From: an uncultured Coprococcus sp.
Lineage (GTDB): Bacteria; Bacillota_A; Clostridia; Lachnospirales; Lachnospiraceae
DNA: 27,053 nt
Assembly: GCA_900767685.1 (NCBI GenBank)
Contig: CAAGAB010000222.1
Span: 1 to 27,053 of the forward strand
Direction of reading: 5' to 3'
Part shown: positions 16,149 to 22,960 of the stretch, piece after piece
Layout of the letters: every line of letters starts with the position of its first letter
How positions within the stretch are numbered: position 1 is the stretch's first letter
The notes under the pieces: model-generated
The model's input: only the letters and a program-made list of their open reading frames with translations
The model's database searches: none
What the model was told of the DNA's origin: nothing
Position numbers and translations under genes: made by a program

Positions 16149-16996
16149 ATATCAATGAAACGGTTGATGTAAGAACAAAGAAAATAAAACAAATAACTCA
16201 GGAAGGCGAGGTAAAAAAAACAAGAATACAAAGTGAAGAAACTGTTAATGAAAACGATATAAAACAAGATAGTGATAAATCCACTGATATTGCATTAAAA
16301 TTACTGCTTTCTTTTTCATTTTTAGGATTTTTTATTTTTATAGTTATATGCACATCAAAAGGAGGATTTTGGGGGTTTGTCAATAGTTTTGTAATTGGGA
16401 TTATTGCATTTCCGATAATAGGAGGAATTATTTATGCAATATGCGACGCAGTCATTTATAATAAACAGAAAAAGAGAGTGGATCCCTTGAAAGCAATTGC
16501 AGAGAAGAGCGTGGAAGACGTTGACAAGGAGACTAAGGAACGAATTCGGGCAGAGATAGAATCGTATGACAAAAATGTAAAAGAAACTTTCGATAAAGTT
16601 ATCTCAGATCCGTCCAATATAGATACAATGGTGGATTACTCTATTGAAATGTTTAAGAGAATGATTTCTCATGCTGATTCTGACTCAAACAAGAGATTTA
16701 TAGAGTGCAATTTTACATATGTAGTCACACTCAACGAGATAAAATATCTGTATGATAGTGAGTATACGAATCCGAGGGATGATTTCAATTTTGAAAAACA
16801 GAGATATAGAAACTTACATTGTGACTATGAACGAGAGGGGCTTGCCCTTGCGTTGGCGCAGATTGTGTCTAAAAGTATGAAGGATTTATATCCGCCTAAT
16901 ACAATTAATATCACTATAAAAAATGTGGATTATAAAGTAACAATGGCTTTCAAAGCTCCAAATGAAAAATTTGTTGTTGCCAGGGATATTGTGTAG
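16124..16996 (+). CDS. two-TM membrane protein with conserved C-terminal domain, paralogue 3
   Basis: A 290-aa protein beginning MEEYKKYININETVDVRTKK, with charged residues 1-55, a TM hairpin (ALKLLLSFSFLGFFIFIVIC, then GGFWGFVNSFVIGIIAFPII), a coiled coil and the shared C-terminal domain (PSNIDTMVDYSIEMFKRMIS, YTNPRDDFNFEKQR, YPPNT, APNEKFVVARDIV). N-terminal and TM sequences differ strongly from copies 1 and 2 while the C-terminal 130 residues are nearly identical, also at DNA level. The ATG lies inside the end of copy 2, suggesting translational coupling. It is the last gene of the operon; transcription probably runs to the hairpin at 17190. Confidence 0.75.
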   Translation: MEEYKKYININETVDVRTKKIKQITQEGEVKKTRIQSEETVNENDIKQDSDKSTDIALKLLLSFSFLGFFIFIVICTSKGGFWGFVNSFVIGIIAFPIIGGIIYAICDAVIYNKQKKRVDPLKAIAEKSVEDVDKETKERIRAEIESYDKNVKETFDKVISDPSNIDTMVDYSIEMFKRMISHADSDSNKRFIECNFTYVVTLNEIKYLYDSEYTNPRDDFNFEKQRYRNLHCDYEREGLALALAQIVSKSMKDLYPPNTINITIKNVDYKVTMAFKAPNEKFVVARDIV

Positions 16997-17043
16997 TCGA
17001 TAAAAAGTGAGAAGGAACACGTTGGAATAGCACTGATGACCTG

Positions 17044-17124
17044 CCGCTGAGCGTAGCGATGGGCACTACCACAAGGAGGATGCGCTTATCACCAATCTTT
17101 AGGCTGAGATGGGAGAGTTAAAAA
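17044..17124 (+). pseudogene. remnant of a coiled-coil gene tail, homologous to 8586-8678
   Basis: Read in frame, this gives AERSDGHYHKEDALITNL, stop, AEMGELKKNK, stop. It aligns with KERSMADMKEEKDAIIARLQ-AEIEELKKKT from the mini-gene at 8481-8678; the TAG at 17098-17100 stands where that gene has CAG (Gln). DNA identity is clear in the stretch AGGATGCG-TTATC-CC and CTT-AGGCTGAGAT. It is an eroded C-terminal end with no start and an internal stop. It marks the 3' flank of the ATPase/toxin operon. Confidence 0.6.
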
Positions 17125-17189
17125 AGAATAAATAGTGTGATTGGCTATTATCGACACCGAGATTTGAAGATAATATCAGGAAACACCAT

Positions 17190-17236
17190 AAAACCAGCCT
17201 GTATGACAGTGAAAATCATACAGGCTGGTTTTTATT
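17190..17236. terminator. bidirectional terminator, perfect 17-bp stem
   Basis: Arms 17190-17206 and 17216-17232 are fully complementary (AAAACCAGCCTGTATGA / TCATACAGGCTGGTTTT) with a 9-base loop and a following T run. It closes the plus-strand operon, and its right arm touches the stop codon of the convergent XRE gene, so it serves both strands. Confidence 0.92.
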
Positions 17237-17570
17237 TGATATACGGCAATACACTCTTCACAATATTCTTAACCGCGTCACGCTTAGCCAGCGGAATAGT
17301 CTCAATAATATGGCTGAGATCATCGTTAATCATGACATCCATTGTAGCCGGAGCAATGTTGGGAGTCTGCCCAAAGAGAAGATAGTCGGTGGATGCGCCA
17401 AGTGCAGAGGCGATATCGACCAGCGTGTACAGACTCATGGTTTTCTGACCTCGTTCAATTTCATATACGAAATGAGCTGATATTCCGGCCTTTTCAGCTA
17501 GTTGGTCCTGAGTAAGACCGAGTTTTTTTCTAATTTTTTTAATACGCATACCAGTTTCTAATAAATCCAT
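17232..17570 (-). CDS. XRE-family helix-turn-helix transcriptional regulator
   Basis: A 112-aa regulator beginning MDLLETGMRIKKIRKKLGLT with a Cro/C1-type HTH: LTQDQLAEKAGISAHFVYEI then ERGQKTMSLYTLVDIASALG, about residues 8-62, and a C-terminal tail (MINDDLSHIIETIPLAKRDA) that probably dimerises. ATG 17570 is preferred over 17609 because AAGGGGG lies 6 bases upstream of it. It is convergent to the ATPase/toxin operon and could regulate it, but no operator can be named. It differs in sequence from the XRE protein at 7147. Confidence 0.87.
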   Translation of the reverse strand: MDLLETGMRIKKIRKKLGLTQDQLAEKAGISAHFVYEIERGQKTMSLYTLVDIASALGASTDYLLFGQTPNIAPATMDVMINDDLSHIIETIPLAKRDAVKNIVKSVLPYIK

Positions 17571-17883
17571 ATAGACCCCCTTGCCAGAATAATTCATAAA
17601 GATGCTCACGCTGTAATGTTGTCACATAAGACTGCAAATATAGCGGCCAGAAACATCCGCAAGAACACCATATAGAAAATATAGAAAGCATAGGTATCAA
17701 AATACACTGGCTGTGAGATATAGATAAAGCATAATTATATCTGTTGGATATATGAAGAGAAAAAATAAAGCAGTCTAAAGAAGCATATCTGACAGCGGGG
17801 TTTTGATGTATCTCTCAGCTACAAAAACGAAACATCATCAAATGCATCGTCAGATGATACAAAGGTTTTCACATAGCTTTCAG
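17571..17883. other. 313-base gap without a recognised gene
   Basis: This gap must hold the promoter of the XRE gene and the 3' end of the minus-strand 84-aa gene. I see no tRNA, riboswitch or convincing frame. A near-repeat, CTCTCAGCTACAAAAA (17812-17827) and CTTTCAGCTATAAAAA (17877-17892), brackets a section with short ATCATC/GATGAT inverted repeats. Its role is unknown. Confidence 0.4.
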
Positions 17884-18138
17884 CTATAAAAAGCTTCGCA
17901 GCATATTTATCTTCTGCTTTTCCTGTGGGGACATTCCCTCGGATAAAATGTCTATAATGATCTCTGATTCGGATTTGCTGAAAGACAAGTCTCGTTTACT
18001 TAGCTCTTTGTTGATCTCCATTATCTGGGGCAGCATTTGTTCAGGAGACATGGTTGTCGCCGTGTGGGAGAGTCTGAACAGAATTTCTTTTTTTAGAGGG
18101 TGCATATTTTTAAGTCTTGGGTCATTTTGAAGATTCAT
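17884..18138 (-). CDS. 84-aa unknown protein paired with the 260-aa gene upstream
   Basis: A small helical protein, MNLQNDPRLKNMHPLKKEIL onward, with MSPEQMLPQIMEINKEL and a C-terminal ESEIIIDILSEGMSPEEQK-like motif (here MSPQEKQKINMLRSFL). Similar 80-90-aa proteins occur beside a larger acidic partner in other Lachnospiraceae genomes as far as I recall, with no assigned function. It lies 81 bp downstream of the 260-aa gene on the same strand and is probably co-transcribed. The ATG at 18138 is preceded by a purine-rich AGGAATCAGACT on the minus strand. Confidence 0.65.
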   Translation of the reverse strand: MNLQNDPRLKNMHPLKKEILFRLSHTATTMSPEQMLPQIMEINKELSKRDLSFSKSESEIIIDILSEGMSPQEKQKINMLRSFL

Positions 18139-18219
18139 AGTCTGATTCCTTTCTATAAAAATATATGTATGGTTAATATCCGTTCACGGCTTCGATGCGA
18201 GGCGCCCTATTGGATGGGG

Positions 18220-19002
18220 CTATCGGTGGTCCTTATCATATGCATCAAAAAGATCCTTGATGGAGCCGTACAGGTCATCAGTAGTGTGTGCCCTTTGGTG
18301 ATCTTGAGAAAAGTGCGTGACCTGATTGGATTGTTCATCCTGAGCAGATCGCTTGGCATGAGTTTTCTTTTCAGACTGAGGAGATCTGGCAGCTTCATAT
18401 GCGTTGACAGAGCCGTAATGTTGGTAAAGGGAGTCCGTGTTGTCCTCTGGAAATTCAGGATTTTTATATGCCCATGCCGACGCAGATAATCCTGATGTAT
18501 CTGGTGTTCTTGCCGATTCAGACATCTTCGGTGATTCAGATGCCTCAGATGATTCATACACCTCCGATGATTCGGATGTCTCCGGTGATTTAGATTCCTC
18601 CGACGATCCCGAACCCGCAAATCCTCCGAAAAGATCCGAGAATATACTGCCGTTGCCAGAGGAATTTCCACCCGACATTTCTTTTGCTGACTCCATCATT
18701 TTCATCACATCCAGCATTTTCTTCAGGTTGGCAAATTTGCCTTTTACGTCTTCAAACCCACAGTCAGCCAGGGATGACAGTATATCGTCCTGATTGTTGA
18801 TGTTTTTGTGAAGACCGCAGCGAGCCATGCATTCCTTGTCCTGTAAGGAAGAGAGTATGGTTTGAAGCTCCATGATCTTTATGTACATAGCAAGAGGTGC
18901 TTTCATGCGGTCTGATACAAATGGAATGATTGCTTCGAGCATGAAGATCCGGTCATCACGTATTAAATTGTCGAGAGGATGACGAAAATTGCCGTTAAAC
19001 AT
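18220..19002 (-). CDS. 260-aa unknown protein with Ser/Glu-rich low-complexity region
   Basis: ATG 19002 (MFNGNFRHPLDNLIRDDRIF) is preferred because GGAG lies 5 bases upstream; a GTG at 19038 would add 12 residues. Residues 1-110 are a folded, probably helical domain (FMLEAIIPFVSDRMKAPLAM, YIKIMELQTILSSLQDKECM). Residues about 118-190 are low complexity, rich in Gly/Ser then Ser/Glu/Pro repeats of the type ESSEASESPK. The tail is charged and disordered-looking. No signal peptide or membrane segment is seen. The first domain resembles uncharacterised proteins found with the small partner encoded just downstream. Function is unknown. Confidence 0.65.
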   Translation of the reverse strand: MFNGNFRHPLDNLIRDDRIFMLEAIIPFVSDRMKAPLAMYIKIMELQTILSSLQDKECMARCGLHKNINNQDDILSSLADCGFEDVKGKFANLKKMLDVMKMMESAKEMSGGNSSGNGSIFSDLFGGFAGSGSSEESKSPETSESSEVYESSEASESPKMSESARTPDTSGLSASAWAYKNPEFPEDNTDSLYQHYGSVNAYEAARSPQSEKKTHAKRSAQDEQSNQVTHFSQDHQRAHTTDDLYGSIKDLFDAYDKDHR

Positions 19003-19073
19003 AGCCACTCCATTTTCCTGTTTCAGACGCCGGAACACACTCTCAGCTATACTATAATTTATGTGACAATAAT

Positions 19074-19106
19074 TAAAAAATACCAGCAGAATTGCTCCTG
19101 CTGGCC
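19074..19106 (-). terminator. terminator of the Gly/Cys-rich gene
   Basis: CCAGCAG (19083-19089) pairs with CTGCTGG (19098-19104), and on the minus strand the stem is followed by TATTTTTTAATTATT. It lies 130-160 bases downstream of the Gly/Cys-rich gene stop. Confidence 0.7.
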
Positions 19107-19148
19107 TTAGGGGACGAACATATTCAGCCTGTGAAGCCGATTCTGCTT

Positions 19149-19166
19149 AGCTGATCTTGATCAGCT
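19149..19166. repeat. perfect inverted repeat
   Basis: AGCTGATC at 19149-19156 and GATCAGCT at 19159-19166 with a two-base spacer TT. No T run follows, so it is more likely a protein-binding site or an RNA hairpin in the 3' UTR of the Gly/Cys-rich gene. Confidence 0.5.
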
Positions 19167-19233
19167 AGAGTCTCCCGGTTGTAATTGCAGACGTTATTGC
19201 AGGCAGAGCCCGCAAGTGACTGCATTGCTGAAA

Positions 19234-19509
19234 TTAGCAGCATCCGCAGTCGTTACCGCATCCGCCGCAACCACATCCACTGTTGTTGTTGCCACCGCAT
19301 CCGCCGCAGCATAACAGGAGAAGGATGATCCAGATACAGCTGTTGTCACTGCCACATCCGCCTCCGCAACCTCCGAATCCGTTGTCGCCGCATCCACCGC
19401 AGCAGAGAAGAAGGATGATGATAAGTGTGCAGCTGTTGAATCCGCATGAACCTCCGCATGAAAGTCCGTTTCTTCCACAAGCACACTGAGTTGCTGATAA
19501 GTCACTCAT
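19234..19509 (-). CDS. Gly/Cys-rich small protein (chorion-class high-cysteine type)
   Basis: A 91-aa protein, MSDLSATQCACGRNGLSCGG and on, with two hydrophobic short runs (TLIIILLLCCGGCG and IWIILLLLCCGGCG) embedded in Gly/Cys repeats and ending GCGCGGCGNDCGCC. The two halves form an internal duplication, SC-IIILLLCCGGCG. Proteins of this kind are annotated in Clostridia as 'chorion class high-cysteine' proteins; their role is not known (metal binding, spore coat or membrane-associated peptide have been possible ideas). ATG 19509 has GGAGG at the correct distance (complement of 19517-19521). The 12-base palindrome ATGGTATACCAT at 19534-19545 lies just upstream and may be an operator. Confidence 0.75.
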   Translation of the reverse strand: MSDLSATQCACGRNGLSCGGSCGFNSCTLIIILLLCCGGCGDNGFGGCGGGCGSDNSCIWIILLLLCCGGCGGNNNSGCGCGGCGNDCGCC

Positions 19510-19661
19510 GGTAAGCCTCCAATTTATTTGTTCATGGTATACCATATTCTGACAGACCGGATGTGTTACAAAAAATTATTTAAAAAATATCGTTTAAAAT
19601 CTGAGATATAAATCATTCTTAATGCTGCCAATTCTATGTTCTAAAAAAAGGCGGCATATGA

Positions 19662-19667
19662 TATAAT
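19662..19667 (+). promoter_or_regulatory. candidate -10 element for the zinc-ribbon/TPM operon
   Basis: A perfect TATAAT at 19662-19667 lies about 160 bases before the operon's first start codon. The -35 region (TTCTAA at 19639-19644) is poor, so the promoter may need an activator or an extended -10 (ATATGATATAAT). Confidence 0.4.
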
Positions 19668-19827
19668 TAGCGCAAGTAGGCCGAAATGTGTTTGATGTTG
19701 CCGAACAGAGCGCATTTAAGCGGGTTTTGTGTCTGCATATGGTGATAAGGATAGGGATGTGTCTGGATGTAATACATTTTCTGCCTAGGGAGGAATAACA
19801 AAATATATAGACAGGGGGAATAAGACT

Positions 19828-20811
19828 TTGTTATATCGTTGTGTAAATTGTGGCGGTAATGTTGTGTATGAGCCGTCGAAGAAGAAGATGATCTGCATGA
19901 GCTGTGGCGGAAGCGAGTGCCAGGAAGTAGTTCCGTCAAAGGAACCTATGGTCTGTGTGAATTGTGGTTCGCAGATTCCGTACACGGAGTTCCAGTCTGC
20001 TGGCCGATGTCCGGCGTGTGGTACATATCAGCTCAGGGATGATAAGGTAAGTTATCCGTATGGAGCGGATGTTGTGCTTCCATTTAAGATATCGAAGCAT
20101 GAGGCTGAGGAGAAGTTGAAAGAAGAGTTTGGCAAAAAGCTGTTTTTGCCTGGAACATTCCTTTCGCAGAAGACTCTCGAGAAGTTAAAAGGTGTGTATG
20201 TTCCGTTCTGGATGTACGATTATGATTCGCATGTGGACTACCAGGCCATTGGAACCAAGGTCAGAACCTGGACATCGGGAGATACAAAGTATACGGAGAC
20301 GTCATATTTCGATGTGGCAAGAAAACTACATGTTAATTATGCGGGAATACCTGTGGATGCATCCATAGCTATGGAAGATGGAATTATGGATCTTATGGAA
20401 CCATATGACTATGGTGAGCTGATCAAGCATGATAATAAGTTTTTGTCCGGATTTGAGGCGGAGACATACAATATGCCTCCGGAGCAGCTGGCATCCAGAG
20501 CACAGGCTAAGGCGGATAAGGCAAACAGAGGCTGGGTGAAAGAATATACCAGTGGATACAGCACTCTCACAAACGAGCGTTTTAACAGCAATAACAGACA
20601 GACTGGGACCAAATTTGGGCTTATGCCTGTATGGGTATATGAATACAGATTCCAGAATCAGAACTATAAGTTCTATGTAAACGGACAGACAGGCAAATGC
20701 ATCGGAACACCGCCGAGAAGTATAGGTAAGGCCATAGGTCTCACTGCACTTGTGCTTGGATCAGTATTTATAGGACTTGATGGATTATCATTGTTATTGG
20801 GGGTGCTGTAA
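19828..20811 (+). CDS. multi-zinc-ribbon protein with C-terminal hydrophobic anchor
   Basis: A 327-aa protein. It uses a TTG start at 19828 with AGGGGGAA at 19812-19819. Two zinc ribbons occupy the N-terminus: C5-C8/C23-C26 and C43-C46/C61-C64. The remainder (LPFKISKHEAEEKLKEEFGK, VYVPFWMYDYDSHVDYQAIG, FGLMPVWVYEYRFQNQNYKF) is typical of the Firmicutes TFIIB-type zinc-ribbon proteins, sometimes mislabelled as PriA-like replication proteins. A C-terminal hydrophobic stretch (AIGLTALVLGSVFIGLDGLS) anchors it to the membrane. Function is unknown. The stop abuts the ATG of the TPM gene directly, so the two are translationally coupled and probably work together. Confidence 0.8.
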   Translation: MLYRCVNCGGNVVYEPSKKKMICMSCGGSECQEVVPSKEPMVCVNCGSQIPYTEFQSAGRCPACGTYQLRDDKVSYPYGADVVLPFKISKHEAEEKLKEEFGKKLFLPGTFLSQKTLEKLKGVYVPFWMYDYDSHVDYQAIGTKVRTWTSGDTKYTETSYFDVARKLHVNYAGIPVDASIAMEDGIMDLMEPYDYGELIKHDNKFLSGFEAETYNMPPEQLASRAQAKADKANRGWVKEYTSGYSTLTNERFNSNNRQTGTKFGLMPVWVYEYRFQNQNYKFYVNGQTGKCIGTPPRSIGKAIGLTALVLGSVFIGLDGLSLLLGVL

Positions 20812-21690
20812 ATGAATAATATGATGAAAAAATTCCTGGTGACAATGCTGGTGATACTGGGAATCGGTATTTTATGCTTTATTATGTACTCGGTTAAGTC
20901 CAAGGCGAATTTGAAACATGATGCAAGAAGCAATGAGGACTGCATGACAAATGAGAGAGTGTTCGACTATGCAGACAAATTGTCTGATTCTGAGGAAGAG
21001 ACACTGAGAAGCGATATAGAAGAGCTCGAGAACCTGGTTGGAATGGATGTGGTTATTGTCACAGTAGACCAGAATACAGATCTTTCAGAATTTGGTGCGT
21101 CGGCAATCGGTGGAGACATAGAATACAATACAAAAGAGATTGCTGAGAAGATATGCGATACATATAGATTTGGATGGGAAGAGTGGCCTGATGGAACATA
21201 CCTCAATGGCAAGGATGCCAGTACGAGTGTGGTCATAGTTGCAAATTGGCAGCCTACAGACAGATATGTGTATCTGTGCACATCAGGAAAGGCAAGAAAG
21301 AGAATCAGCGACAGCAAAGCTGTAAGCATAACAAAATATGGCGGCAAGAAACTCAGAGAGGACCCGTTTACAGGATTTGAGAGAATCTTAAAGAAGACAA
21401 AGAGTGCTATGAAGAGTAGTGGAGGTGGGATTAACTTCCTTTCAGGTCCGATATGTGCACTTGTGGCTTTGGTTGCAGCTATAATATTTTTCGCTGTCAA
21501 CTATTCCAAGAAGGCGGGCAAAGATACAACAACCGCATCGACATACAGTAAGGGTAACGCCGAGATCCTTGACAGACGAGATATGTTTATACGTAAGGAA
21601 GTTCACAGTGTAAAGATACAGAGTGACTCTGACAGCAGTGGAAGCAGCGGTGGCGGTGGCGGCCATGGTGGCGGTGGTTCCCACTTCTAG
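20812..21690 (+). CDS. TPM-domain membrane protein
   Basis: A 292-aa protein with an N-terminal hydrophobic segment (LVTMLVILGIGILCFIMYSV, residues 9-28), an extracytosolic TPM domain about 45-200 (VFDYADKLSDSEEETLRSDI, MDVVIVTVD, TSVVIVANWQPTDRYVYLCT), a second TM (GPICALVALVAAIIFFAVNY, about 211-230) and a cytosolic tail ending in the Gly-rich GGGGGHGGGGSHF. That tail is typical of the TPM/YgcG family, named after the plant TLP18.3/Psb32 phosphatase group and implicated in membrane protein repair or quality control. The ATG follows directly after the previous stop, with GGGGG upstream in the previous gene. Confidence 0.85.
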   Translation: MNNMMKKFLVTMLVILGIGILCFIMYSVKSKANLKHDARSNEDCMTNERVFDYADKLSDSEEETLRSDIEELENLVGMDVVIVTVDQNTDLSEFGASAIGGDIEYNTKEIAEKICDTYRFGWEEWPDGTYLNGKDASTSVVIVANWQPTDRYVYLCTSGKARKRISDSKAVSITKYGGKKLREDPFTGFERILKKTKSAMKSSGGGINFLSGPICALVALVAAIIFFAVNYSKKAGKDTTTASTYSKGNAEILDRRDMFIRKEVHSVKIQSDSDSSGSSGGGGGHGGGGSHF

Positions 21691-21765
21691 GAGCAGTGTA
21701 TACAAGTTTACAATTGTTATGCTTGCATATCTGCGAAATAAGATACATGTGATTGGTTATTAGTT

Positions 21766-22686
21766 ATGTTGAAAAACAAAAAGTTTGAAGGATATTTACT
21801 GAAAAATAGAATACCGGGAGTGCTGCTTGCAGTTTTGATGGCTGTATTTATGATCCTGATGGCGGGAAAGTTTGAATTACTCAACAGGTTGAACAGCAAG
21901 TCGTACAGGACACTTGAAGAGATTGAGAATATATCTGATCCATATGGGAATGATGTAAAGATCACGGTGGATAGAGCTGATTATCTTGGATACGATTATT
22001 TTGTTGATTCTGAGAGACAGGGAGGCTACTACATATGTCAGCAGAATGGCAGATATGCCATATTACTTCTCAAGAGCAATGATGAAGTAGTGCTCAACTA
22101 TACGGTGAAGGGAAGAATGATTGCCGGAGGCGATGAATATTCAGCGATCATTGAAGGTATAACCAAGGATATGGGGATACCGGCTTCTCAGCTTGAGACG
22201 AGAATGTATCCACTTATCATAAGTGAAGTTGATTTCCCAAGGATATACTATAATATGATGCTTCTCGTGCTTGTACTCACAGTGTTGTGGGCGGTGTATG
22301 TACTGATAAGATGCGTGTATGATGTAAGCTGTCCATGGAGGGTTCATAGAGTCAGGGATGCCCTTGGCAAGAAAGCTGGCAAGAACACTATCAGGGACAT
22401 TGATGCACAGCTCAGATACAATCTGTATTATGATCAGTATGGTATAGCTATAACGGATAAATATTTCGTGTGTCATGGCATATGGCACACGGATGTGGTT
22501 GCACTTGACAGTATAGAGACATTCAGGAAGCTTAGGACATCATCCAATATTGGGGTGAATAAGAAGGTTTATAAGCTCCTTATGGTTGACGTGGATGGTG
22601 TGACATATGAGCAGAATTTCAGATCTGAAAGAGAACTCGACGAAGCTCTGACTTATTTGGATGGAGACAAAAGACCTTCACGATAA
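21766..22686 (+). CDS. two-TM membrane protein of unknown function
   Basis: A 306-aa protein with one TM near the N-terminus (PGVLLAVLMAVFMILMAGKF, about 17-36), an extracytosolic domain (about 40-160) and a second TM (MMLLVLVLTVLWAVYVLIRC, about 165-184). The cytosolic C-terminus (YGIAITDKYFVCHGIWHTDV, VALDSIETF) resembles PH-like/YcxB-like folds that follow a DKYF-type strand pattern; this is only a loose resemblance. It lies 75 bp after the TPM gene and ends before a bidirectional terminator, so it is probably the last gene of that operon. The ribosome site before ATG 21766 is weak. Confidence 0.7.
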   Translation: MLKNKKFEGYLLKNRIPGVLLAVLMAVFMILMAGKFELLNRLNSKSYRTLEEIENISDPYGNDVKITVDRADYLGYDYFVDSERQGGYYICQQNGRYAILLLKSNDEVVLNYTVKGRMIAGGDEYSAIIEGITKDMGIPASQLETRMYPLIISEVDFPRIYYNMMLLVLVLTVLWAVYVLIRCVYDVSCPWRVHRVRDALGKKAGKNTIRDIDAQLRYNLYYDQYGIAITDKYFVCHGIWHTDVVALDSIETFRKLRTSSNIGVNKKVYKLLMVDVDGVTYEQNFRSERELDEALTYLDGDKRPSR

Positions 22687-22775
22687 AACGCTGAAGAGAG
22701 ACAGCAGAATAATGATATACAAAAAAATACGTATAAAAGATATATTGAAAAGATATATTAAAAACTGATAAAAAC

Positions 22776-22842
22776 ATGCTGCAGAATATAAGACTCATGA
22801 GATTAACATTGAGTTGCAAGATATTCTGCAGCATATTTTTTT
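22776..22842. terminator. bidirectional terminator, perfect 14-bp stem
   Basis: ATGCTGCAGAATAT (22776-22789) pairs with ATATTCTGCAGCAT (22821-22834); ATTTTTTTC follows on the plus strand and GTTTTTATC on the minus strand. It separates the convergent 306-aa gene and LEA-like gene. The large 31-base loop is unusual. Confidence 0.85.
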
Positions 22843-22909
22843 CACATAGTAATTCAGTTGTCAGAACCTGTTAACAAAATACATTACAAAATCTGTTATC
22901 AGGAGTCCG

Positions 22910-22960
22910 TTACCAGATGTTTATTATCAGATGCTTATTACCAGATGCTTATATCAGACG
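22910..22960. repeat. 14-bp tandem repeat at the 3' end of the LEA-like gene
   Basis: Three copies, TTACCAGATGTTTA (22910-22923), TTATCAGATGCTTA (22924-22937) and TTACCAGATGCTTA (22938-22951), then a partial fourth TATCAGACG that contains the stop codon of the minus-strand gene. A further degenerate unit (GTTATCAGGAG) lies just to the left. Confidence 0.8.

Noticed and set aside
8999..16996. Complete type VII secretion system
   Set aside because: No EsaA, EssA, EssB or EsaB-like gene is recognisable in the window, and the ATPase lacks TM and FHA parts; only T7SS-like elements can be claimed.
17137..17385. 82-codon plus-strand frame
   Set aside because: It runs through the perfect terminator hairpin and antisense to the XRE gene, and no family is recognised.
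18100..18793. Plus-strand frames opposite the 260-aa gene
   Set aside because: Shadows of the Ser/Glu repeat coding in the opposite strand, with no ribosome sites.
22910..22960. CRISPR array
   Set aside because: Units are 14 bp and directly adjacent without spacers; no cas genes are nearby.
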